DNA from: Butyrivibrio sp. AE3004
Lineage (GTDB): Bacteria > Bacillota > Clostridia > Lachnospirales > Lachnospiraceae
NCBI RefSeq assembly: GCF_000703165.1
Contig: NZ_JNLQ01000002.1
Span: 2,976,001 to 3,040,000 of the forward strand
DNA: 64,000 bases
Direction: 5' to 3'
Translations under genes and position numbers: made by a program
Shown: piece after piece, positions 57,501 through 64,000 of the stretch
Layout of the letters: every line of letters starts with the position of its first letter
How positions within the stretch are numbered: position 1 is the stretch's first letter
The notes under the pieces: generated by a model
What the model was told of the DNA's origin: nothing
The model's input: only the letters and a program-made list of their open reading frames with translations
Databases searched by the model: none

Positions 57501-58753
57501 AATACATGCCCACCAATGTTTATACCCTTAAGACCGGGTATAGGTGTTCTGAAATATACACAGTTTCCTACATTGGTAGCCCCGCCCATAGCAGCATCTG
57601 CTGCCTGATAACAGGCTTCTGTTGCGCTGCCGTTGGCAAGTGCCAGCGCAAGGCGTCCGCTTGCAACAGGCGAAAACTGTCCCGATTGATAAATAACACC
57701 AACCACAGTATCAGGATAAACAGAGCTCAAAACTCTGTTTATTACTACTGCGCCAACCGCAACCTTGCCTTCATATGGCTCAGCACCTGCTTCACAATAA
57801 ATCAGATTTGCCAGAAGATATCTGTCTCCTTCTGCAAAAGAAACTTCAGATATATTTCTCCATTTTGATTTTGCTGCCAATTTGGACAATCTTATTTCTT
57901 CAGCAAGCTTGGCCTCAAGCGCTTTTACATCTGCGTTTTGCTCTTCAACCTGATCTTCATACGCTCTGGCCTTTGCTTCATATTCCCTTGCCTGCTCTTC
58001 TATATCTCTGGCCTCAGACTCGGCAGTGGAAATATTCTTCTTATATTCATTAATACTTCCGCTTGTTTTATCTACAAGTCCCGAAACTCTGGTCTGCTCT
58101 TCTTCAACCTTAACCTTGCATTCGTCCAGCTCTTCTTTTTCTGCCTGAAGACTCTTTTCTTTAGCATCAATATTTACACATGTTTCTTTATACAGTTCAA
58201 GCATCTTCCTGTCATATGCGGAAAGAGATGCAATATAATTACTGTGATTGAGAAATTCAGCAAAGTCACCTATATTAGAAAGCATATCAAGTACCACAAA
58301 ATTCTCTTTTTCATAAATGAACCTTACACGCTTCTTCATAGCAGCATACTGTTCATCCCTTGTATTGATAGCCTGTGCCAATTCTTCCTGGGTAATGCTG
58401 ATCTCATCTTCTTTCTCATCAATCTGAGTCTCAAGGTCTGCCAGATTGTCACTGACCTCGCTTAATTTATCATTCAAATCACTCAGCTTATCCTCAAGTA
58501 CATTTTTTTCCTGATGTAAAGTTGAGATATCTTCCTTTTTATCATTAAGCTGGTCCTTGGTATCGCTGAGTTGATCCTTAGTATCATTAAGCTGATCCTT
58601 GGTCTTATTAAGTTTATCCTTTGCTTCCTCCAATGCTTTCTTAGTAGCCTCTGTAGCATGTACCTTAGCAGGGTTTCCCTCTGCATTTATACATGATATA
58701 AGTAACAGAGCTATCGCAAAAAGCCTTAAACCTCGCCCTTTATAACCTTTCAA
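57494..58753 (-). CDS. Secreted coiled-coil cell wall hydrolase, SleB/Hydrolase_2 type
   Basis: 419 residues: signal peptide (about 5-28), coiled coil of about 240 residues, then a SleB-like domain (about 300-418) with NLIYCEAGAEPYEGKVAVGAVVINRV, where the glutamate in CEAG is the likely catalytic residue. It would cut peptidoglycan glycan strands. Start at TTG 58753 has AGGGGA six bases upstream; the frame also opens at TTG 58771. The coiled coil is homologous to that of the M23 hydrolase at 590-1813, so FtsEX or another partner might control it too. Contains a 21-bp repeat coding TKDQLND units. Confidence 0.88.
   Translation of the reverse strand: MKGYKGRGLRLFAIALLLISCINAEGNPAKVHATEATKKALEEAKDKLNKTKDQLNDTKDQLSDTKDQLNDKKEDISTLHQEKNVLEDKLSDLNDKLSEVSDNLADLETQIDEKEDEISITQEELAQAINTRDEQYAAMKKRVRFIYEKENFVVLDMLSNIGDFAEFLNHSNYIASLSAYDRKMLELYKETCVNIDAKEKSLQAEKEELDECKVKVEEEQTRVSGLVDKTSGSINEYKKNISTAESEARDIEEQAREYEAKARAYEDQVEEQNADVKALEAKLAEEIRLSKLAAKSKWRNISEVSFAEGDRYLLANLIYCEAGAEPYEGKVAVGAVVINRVLSSVYPDTVVGVIYQSGQFSPVASGRLALALANGSATEACYQAADAAMGGATNVGNCVYFRTPIPGLKGINIGGHVFY
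58541..58624. repeat. Four 21-bp tandem repeats in the SleB-type hydrolase gene
   Basis: Units at 58541, 58562, 58583 and 58604 encode successive heptads (KTKDQLN, DTKDQLS, DTKDQLN, DKK). Each base triplet keeps the frame, so copy number could vary without breaking the coiled coil. Confidence 0.8.
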
Positions 58754-58767
58754 AACATTTCCCCTGA

Positions 58768-59250
58768 TCAAATTTCTATATGTATATTTTTACCCGATCT
58801 GCTGTACGCATGATACTTAACTCCTGCTGCATCAAACATCTTCTTGGATGCTCTGGTAGCAGCAGAAGAGCTGTACTTATCACTATCGTAAACCACTTCC
58901 TTTATACCCGATTGGATAATGGCTTTAGCACATTCGTTACATGGAAAAAGAGATACATAGAGCTTTGCCCCATCAAGACTTCCGCCTCTGTAATTAAGAA
59001 TTGCATTTAACTCACTATGCGTAACAAATGGATATTTGGTTGCCAGCTCGTCCTCTCCGTCTCTCTCCCACGGAAAAGTATCGTCATCGCACCCTATAGG
59101 AAATCCATTATACCCCATAGATAAAATCTTGTTATCCTGACTTACAATACAGGTTCCAACCTGCGTGTTTGGATCCTTTGAACGCATGGCAGCCAGCTTG
59201 GCAACACCCATAAAATACTCATCCCAGGATATGTAATCTTCTCTTTTCAT
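58768..59250 (-). CDS. dCMP deaminase family protein (ComEB-like)
   Basis: 160 residues. Zinc deaminase motifs HSELNAI and PCNECA; N-terminal DPNTQVGTCIV. Converts dCMP to dUMP for thymidylate synthesis; the name ComEB comes from the Bacillus competence locus and does not imply competence here. Ends four bases into the hydrolase frame. Start ATG 59250 has AGGGGAGG. Confidence 0.93.
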   Translation of the reverse strand: MKREDYISWDEYFMGVAKLAAMRSKDPNTQVGTCIVSQDNKILSMGYNGFPIGCDDDTFPWERDGEDELATKYPFVTHSELNAILNYRGGSLDGAKLYVSLFPCNECAKAIIQSGIKEVVYDSDKYSSSAATRASKKMFDAAGVKYHAYSRSGKNIHIEI

Positions 59251-59306
59251 ACAATTAGCCTCCCCTTAGGTCTGTTTCCGATACCATTCCCAAATCATAC
59301 TTCGAA

Positions 59307-59756
59307 TTATTGCACAGTATCAGGCTCCATTTCGGAAATCTCAGAAATTCTGCGAACATGCTTTTCAAGTCCGGAGAACTCAGTATCCAAAAATGTGTCT
59401 ACTATATCAATTGCCATATCAGGTCCAATAAGTGCTCCACCCATTGCAAGTACATTTGCATCATTATGCTCTCTGGTAAGTCTGGCTGAATGAGGTTCGC
59501 TACATAATGCACACCTAATACCCTTAACTTTATTTGCAACGATAGAGATGCCAATACCTGTAGTACAGATAACTATTCCTTTTTCACACTCTCCGCTTGC
59601 TACTGCCTCTGCTGCCTTTCTTCCGAATATCGGATAGTCACAGGAATTCTTATCATAAGTACCGAAATCCTTATATTCGATACCTCTCTCCTTTAAATGC
59701 TCAATTACCACCTGTTTAATGTCAAATCCACCATGGTCACTTCCAAGTGCTATCAT
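59307..59756 (-). CDS. rpiB: Ribose 5-phosphate isomerase B
   Basis: 149 residues, the usual size. GSDHGGFD, CTTGIGISI with the catalytic cysteine, and HNDANVLAMGG with the phosphate-site histidine. Interconverts ribose-5-P and ribulose-5-P. Starts after GAGGAG. In Bacillus rpiB (ywlF) is also near the sua5 homologue ywlC. Confidence 0.95.
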   Translation of the reverse strand: MIALGSDHGGFDIKQVVIEHLKERGIEYKDFGTYDKNSCDYPIFGRKAAEAVASGECEKGIVICTTGIGISIVANKVKGIRCALCSEPHSARLTREHNDANVLAMGGALIGPDMAIDIVDTFLDTEFSGLEKHVRRISEISEMEPDTVQ

Positions 59757-59844
59757 TTTTCATATTCTCCTCTTCTATATTTTAATTGCTGCTTCATCAG
59801 CAATTTTTACATAAACAATCCAAAATGAAAATATGCTCAAGAAG

Positions 59845-60903
59845 TCAGACTTTTATCACTTTATGTCCTGCTGCCTTAAGTAATCTGTTCATTATAGCCT
59901 GCCCTATACCATTTTCATCAAATGCTTCAGAAAACATACATTCAACCTGTTCATCATCAAACTGCCTAAGTATACTAAAAAGATTTCTGGCAATCTCTTC
60001 CTCGTCATCACGGCTTCCTGCACATTTTATGACATCCGCCTTATACAGACCCGCAGTTTCTGTTGTGGCAATAACTCCGGTTTTAACACCCTCAGCAATA
60101 TGTTGCATGATCTGTTCATTTATGTATTTTGTAACCTGCAAAGGCTCACCTTCCACAATTGTGAGATCTCCCTTTGGGGCATAATGTCTATACTTCATTC
60201 CCGGAGCTTTAGGTTTTACTCCGCTTTCAGCACTCAGTATAGTTTTATCTATGCTGATGCCTCCAAGAATATCCTCAAGCATCTTTTTTGTGACGTAGCC
60301 GGGGCGAAGAATCATCGGTGTATCTACCGTAAGATCAATGATTGTAGATTCAAGGCCAATTCCAACTGCGCCTCCGTCAATTATCATCTCAACTCTTCCG
60401 TTCAGATCCTCAACACAATATTTTGCCTCTGTAGGGCTTGGTCTGCCTGAAAGATTTGCACTGGGAGCAGCTATATATCCACCTGACTGTCTTATCAGTT
60501 CAGCTGCGATCTTATTGCTTGGCATTCTGATTGCTACAGTATCAAGCCCTCCTGTAGTTTCATAAGGAACGGCATCAGATTTATTCATGATCATTGTTAA
60601 AGGTCCCGGCCAAAGCACATCCGCAAGTTTATATGCAGCATCAGGTATTTCTTTTACTATTTTTTCCAAAGACTGCATATCTGCCACATGTACAATAAGT
60701 GGATTATCTGATGGTCTGCCTTTCGCTGCATATATTTTCTTCGAAGACTCAGGATTAAGCGCATCTCCTCCAAGACCATAAACCGTCTCGGTAGGGAAGG
60801 CTACAAGCCCACCATTTTTAATAATTTCACCGGCTTTTTCCAAAGCCATGCACGCTTTGTCATCAATGTTTAATTCATCTATTACTTCAACAATTGTTTC
60901 CAT
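59845..60903 (-). CDS. L-threonylcarbamoyladenylate synthase, Sua5 type
   Basis: 352 residues: YrdC domain (GLVAFPTETVYGLGGDA at about 33; KGRPSDNPLIVHV) plus the C-terminal Sua5 domain (about 230-352; APGMKYRHYAPKG linker). Makes threonylcarbamoyl-AMP for t6A37 of tRNA, the substrate that MtaB at 21.8 kb later methylthiolates. Transcribed with rpiB and the dCMP deaminase gene. Confidence 0.95.
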   Translation of the reverse strand: METIVEVIDELNIDDKACMALEKAGEIIKNGGLVAFPTETVYGLGGDALNPESSKKIYAAKGRPSDNPLIVHVADMQSLEKIVKEIPDAAYKLADVLWPGPLTMIMNKSDAVPYETTGGLDTVAIRMPSNKIAAELIRQSGGYIAAPSANLSGRPSPTEAKYCVEDLNGRVEMIIDGGAVGIGLESTIIDLTVDTPMILRPGYVTKKMLEDILGGISIDKTILSAESGVKPKAPGMKYRHYAPKGDLTIVEGEPLQVTKYINEQIMQHIAEGVKTGVIATTETAGLYKADVIKCAGSRDDEEEIARNLFSILRQFDDEQVECMFSEAFDENGIGQAIMNRLLKAAGHKVIKV

Positions 60904-61010
60904 TTATTTCTTCTTTGTACTTCTTTTCTTATTCAAATCTTCTTTTTTATATTTCTTCTATAAAAACAGGCTTTATCTTTTTCTTTAATATCACTAATAC
61001 AGGCTACAGA

Positions 61011-62723
61011 TTATTGGGCCATATAATTTGCTATAACGTCCCACACATCAGCATTTTCGAAACCAAGAGCCCATTCTGCGACTCCTGCAACACCTGCGCT
61101 TTGCATCACGTTCAGCTTAGCCTCAATTGATCTTGCCTCTTCATTCCAAATCTGATAAAAATCACCATTTGAATCCGTAGCTTCACCATAGTACTGACAG
61201 GTAGTCTCGTCCCACTTCATCTCCATTCCCTTTTCCGAAATGACATTTTCAGCACCACTCATATGTAAGGCTTTGCTGCTTAGCTCACCTCCACTTGTAG
61301 TCCATAATCTTGTGTAAAAAGGTATTGCATTAATAAGCTTTTCTGCAGGAACTTCATCAAGTGCTTTTGTTATTCCTGTCTGAACATAGTTTATTGAGGC
61401 AACAGATCCTGCCTCTTTTGAACCTGCATAGTGCTCATCATATCCCATTATAACAACGTAATCACAAACAATCCCCTGCTCCTTAAGATCATAATGATCA
61501 TTAAAATCCATTGGAACATAATCATCAATTGAAAGGATTATTCCGTTCCTGCGACATGCAACAGAGAGTTCCCTAATAAATTCGAGATAAGAATCCGCAT
61601 AGCTTTCATTTATAAGCTCAAAATCGACATTTATTCCCTCAAAACCATACTCTGACTGCTTTTGTATAAGATTAGATATCAGGTTTGCACGGGATGAGGC
61701 ATGTGATAATACAGTTTCTGTATCCGGCTTATTATCGTTATTAAAATTATCCACAACAGCCCACACCTGCAAACCGTTAGCATGAGCAGTCGTTATATAA
61801 TCATTTGTTGCATAGCTTGAAATATTACCCTCAGTATCGGAAAGAGAAAACCAGGTAGGGGCAATAACATTAAGACTCTTTGTTTGTGATATAATTCCGG
61901 AAACCGTTTCATTTCCTGCTATTCCACCTATAGGATGGAATCCGACATTCGCCTTTGTGCCCAGTTTAATCGATGTGTACTCACCAAGATCAAGCTTTTC
62001 AGTTTCAAATCCTTCTATAGAAGCAGGCGCTATATCCTTGATATATTTGTTTTCAACATAACCGATATGAGCATCACCGGATACTACTCTCGACCATTCC
62101 TCCATCTGTTCAACGACAGTAACCTGCCCCTCAGCATAGGATACTATCTCACTCTTTCTTCCACCAAGCTTTCTTAGTGCTATCTTCTTTTTTAAATTTC
62201 CTACCTGAAGCTCATCTCCACGCTTAGAATAAATCCTTATTCTTGCAGGACCTTCATCCGAAAAGCTCTGTGAGGACATATCTGTATATCTTTCCAGATA
62301 TTTCACAGCTACAAAAAGAGTATCTCCTTCCTGCATGCAGGTCGTATACCCAAGATCTTCATTTGATCCGTCCGTTTTTGTAACAACAGATTCCCCGACA
62401 GATGTAGTAAAGATCTCATTCGGTCCTGTGTAAACAAGAATTCCGTCTAATACTCCGTAATAAAATCTATTACTTATATATTTCTGTACCAGATCAAAGC
62501 TTAAATAGAACACACCATTAAAACAGGTTGCCTTTTCTTCCTTAAGTTCATCATCAACAAAAAGAACTGCCTGTGTAGGATCAGTCAGTTGATAATAATC
62601 ATTAAGGTCTGCTTTTTCTCTTGAATATGAAAAATGCTCAAACGCAACTTGTCCGGCATATATAAGTCCAATAAATACAATAAGGGCGATTATGAAAATC
62701 ACCGGTTTAATCTTTTTCTTCAT
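61011..62723 (-). CDS. GH18 family glycosyl hydrolase with SH3-like domain
   Basis: 570 residues. N-terminal membrane anchor (about 7-27), a copper-amine-oxidase-N-like region (about 45-155), an SH3-like domain (about 170-230) and a GH18 barrel (about 240-570). The catalytic motif is GINVDFE with the final glutamate as acid; IMGYDEHY and WALGFEN also match YaaH-like members. Such enzymes cut amino sugars in cell wall or spore cortex. The SH3 part suggests wall binding. Start ATG 62723 follows AAGGAG. Confidence 0.9.
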   Translation of the reverse strand: MKKKIKPVIFIIALIVFIGLIYAGQVAFEHFSYSREKADLNDYYQLTDPTQAVLFVDDELKEEKATCFNGVFYLSFDLVQKYISNRFYYGVLDGILVYTGPNEIFTTSVGESVVTKTDGSNEDLGYTTCMQEGDTLFVAVKYLERYTDMSSQSFSDEGPARIRIYSKRGDELQVGNLKKKIALRKLGGRKSEIVSYAEGQVTVVEQMEEWSRVVSGDAHIGYVENKYIKDIAPASIEGFETEKLDLGEYTSIKLGTKANVGFHPIGGIAGNETVSGIISQTKSLNVIAPTWFSLSDTEGNISSYATNDYITTAHANGLQVWAVVDNFNNDNKPDTETVLSHASSRANLISNLIQKQSEYGFEGINVDFELINESYADSYLEFIRELSVACRRNGIILSIDDYVPMDFNDHYDLKEQGIVCDYVVIMGYDEHYAGSKEAGSVASINYVQTGITKALDEVPAEKLINAIPFYTRLWTTSGGELSSKALHMSGAENVISEKGMEMKWDETTCQYYGEATDSNGDFYQIWNEEARSIEAKLNVMQSAGVAGVAEWALGFENADVWDVIANYMAQ

Positions 62724-63672
62724 CTATTACCGACTCCTTCCAATCGCCCATTATTTTACCACAAATCCCATAACTAAGATAGCCATGTAGATTTTAGGTT
62801 GATTGTCTTAATTCTATTTTTGTTATAAATAATTTGGGTTGTAAAAAATCCATCACATGATGATTTCACTTGTACTGTTGCTTAATTTTTCATCCTTAAA
62901 CTTATGTCGAAATTTTGCAAATTCAGGTCTTGTGCCGGTAATATTTCTAAACAATACTTCATATTCTTTGATAATACCCGGTACTATTAAGTACACTATT
63001 ATTTAACGAATGCTTCTGGTGGTGGGGCCAACCATTTTTGTCTGTTCAGTATACATATTTATAAATAAACGACTTTAACAAACTTTGACCAATCCTTTGC
63101 AAATACCCAATCCCGGTCATGTTTTACTTACCTGAAAAAGGATACGGGATCTATGACGATTATCAACTGGAATTCTTGTAAGATACATTAACTTCAGATT
63201 CAAAAGGAAGTGATTGCTATAAATTTAAAACTTACCTTAGTGATAATTTCCCAAGCGGCTTTATTGTCTGAGGTTACTTTAGACGAAAAACAAAAGAAAT
63301 CAGTAAAAATGAAGATCATCGGATGGGCACTGGTGCCTCTTGCGTATCACAAACTTCATCTTTCAAAAAATAAATTCCTGCAAGTTGGTTATTGTTGTTG
63401 ATTTGAATTAAAAAATATAAAAAACAGGTAATTTTTTTGATTTCTTCCGAGATACTCGGTTGATCTTGTAAGACATCCCACACAGACCGTGTGGAACAAT
63501 AAAAATATTAAACTGTTGTGTACCATGCCTCCTCCCTGATACTTATTACAGAGGCACCACGATTATGTAATATACACCACCATCATCACATTGTCAATAA
63601 TATTTTTCAAACTTTTTATATTTTATTATTTTTATCTTATGAATGTATTTCAAAAACTTACCGATACATCTA
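62724..63672. other. Gene-poor region with decayed-looking frames
   Basis: About 950 bases before the mecA promoter. No frame has a good start, ribosome site and length together. The longest open stretch without an ATG start (minus, 62853-63002, 49 residues, PEFAKFRHKF) looks like the end of a lost gene, and a plus-strand frame at 63120-63270 is split by a stop. A plus frame at 63210-63401 (63 codons) starts at GTG inside its own AAAGGAAG site, so I do not call it. No transposon ends seen. Confidence 0.55.
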
Positions 63673-63701
63673 TTGACTAATGATGTTGTTTCATTTAACA
63701 T
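63673..63701 (+). promoter_or_regulatory. Candidate sigma-A promoter of mecA
   Basis: TTGACT, 17 bases, TAACAT, 59 bases before the start. Confidence 0.55.
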
Positions 63702-63760
63702 TTAATAACCATAACTTACAATTACTATAATTCTACTATTTTTCATATGGAGGGCATCGC

Positions 63761-64000
63761 ATGAAAATCGAACGCGTTAATGATTATCAGATTCGATGCA
63801 CACTTACAAAGGAAGATCTCGCAAGCAGAGAGCTAAAAATAAGCGAGCTTGCATATGGGACAGATAAAGCCAAAGATTTATTCCGCGATATGATGCAACA
63901 GGCTAATTATCAGTTTGGATTTGATGCGGAGGATATTCCGCTTATGATTGAAGCAGTTCCTATCAATTCCGAGTGCATCGTTCTCATTATAACCAAAGTT
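63761..64000 (+). CDS. mecA: Adaptor protein MecA (N-terminal part only)
   Basis: 80 residues to the window edge, starting MKIERVNDYQIRCTLTKEDL, then ISELAYGTDKAKDLFRDMMQQA. This is the MecA N-terminal domain that selects substrates; the C-terminal half, which binds ClpC, is outside the window. MecA targets proteins to ClpCP degradation. Start ATG 63761 has GGAGGG seven bases upstream. Confidence 0.94.
   Translation, partial: MKIERVNDYQIRCTLTKEDLASRELKISELAYGTDKAKDLFRDMMQQANYQFGFDAEDIPLMIEAVPINSECIVLIITKV

Noticed and set aside
63117..63188. Minus-strand peptide beginning MYLTRIPVDN, slightly like the start of Cas6e
   Set aside because: Only 23 residues before a stop, no ribosome site, and no other cas gene or CRISPR repeats in the window.
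63210..63401. Plus-strand 63-codon frame
   Set aside because: Starts at GTG within the AAAGGAAG that would have to be its ribosome site; no domain recognised.

Overview
The window (about 40% GC, AT-rich intergenic regions, strong Shine-Dalgarno sites, many intrinsic terminators) reads as chromosomal core DNA of a Lachnospiraceae-type Firmicute, probably near Butyrivibrio, Roseburia or Lachnospira. The evidence is gene content and order: PcsB-like hydrolase with FtsEX, hrcA-grpE-dnaK-dnaJ-prmA-rsmE, the mtaB-ireB-ruvX-DUF1292-rnj-mltG-like-trmR-U32 string, paired glgC/glgD, a type III glutamine synthetase, a DnaD/DnaI primosome pair and MecA. I see no insertion sequence, prophage, CRISPR array or rRNA gene; the one tRNA is tRNA-Gln(CUG).

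Layout. 0-3.6 kb: carboxyl-terminal protease (cut by the window edge), coiled-coil M23 hydrolase, FtsX, FtsE (minus strand). 3.6-13.9 kb: PucR/CdaR-type regulator, a YjfB-like motility protein behind a sigma-28-like promoter, an S1 RNA-binding protein, an acyl-ACP thioesterase, two large divergent membrane proteins that may act in surface polymer synthesis, an AI-2E-family permease with a degenerate GGDEF/EAL protein, and a CPBP protease. 13.9-16.4 kb: tRNA-Gln and glnN. 16.5-23.1 kb: a long minus-strand operon for tRNA modification and RNA decay. 23.2 kb: an isolated HPr-like gene without the catalytic histidine. 23.5-33.2 kb: thiI, iscS, rsmE, prmA and the CIRCE-controlled heat-shock operon. 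33.3-41.9 kb: a lysine/alanine-rich protein, an aminotransferase, a five-gene glycan cassette (GT17, GT2, DUF5672, GT11, AsnB) and a prephenate dehydratase. 41.9-49.1 kb: mfd, pth, spoVG, glgD, glgC. 49.3-54.3 kb (plus strand): murC, then dnaD-dnaI-prs downstream of a cluster of DnaA-box-like 9-mers. 54.3-62.7 kb: a large extracytoplasmic protein with an apparently dead C39-like domain, DUF402, a SleB-type hydrolase sharing its coiled coil with the 1 kb hydrolase, comEB, rpiB, sua5 and a GH18 protein. 62.7-63.7 kb: about 1 kb without a credible gene, then the start of mecA.

How the genes fit together: most serve envelope growth (FtsEX plus hydrolase, the second coiled-coil hydrolase, MurC, the GH18 protein), tRNA and rRNA maturation (MtaB, ThiI/IscS, Sua5, RsmE, TrmR, U32), protein quality control (HrcA regulon, MecA) and replication initiation (DnaD, DnaI). 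The least ordinary parts are the DnaA-box cluster before dnaD-dnaI, the glycan cassette, the pseudo-C39 protein, the catalytic-domain-less MltG-like protein, the histidine-less HPr and the degenerate GGDEF/EAL protein. I found no clearly new multi-gene system; these are leads. All motif calls were made by eye.
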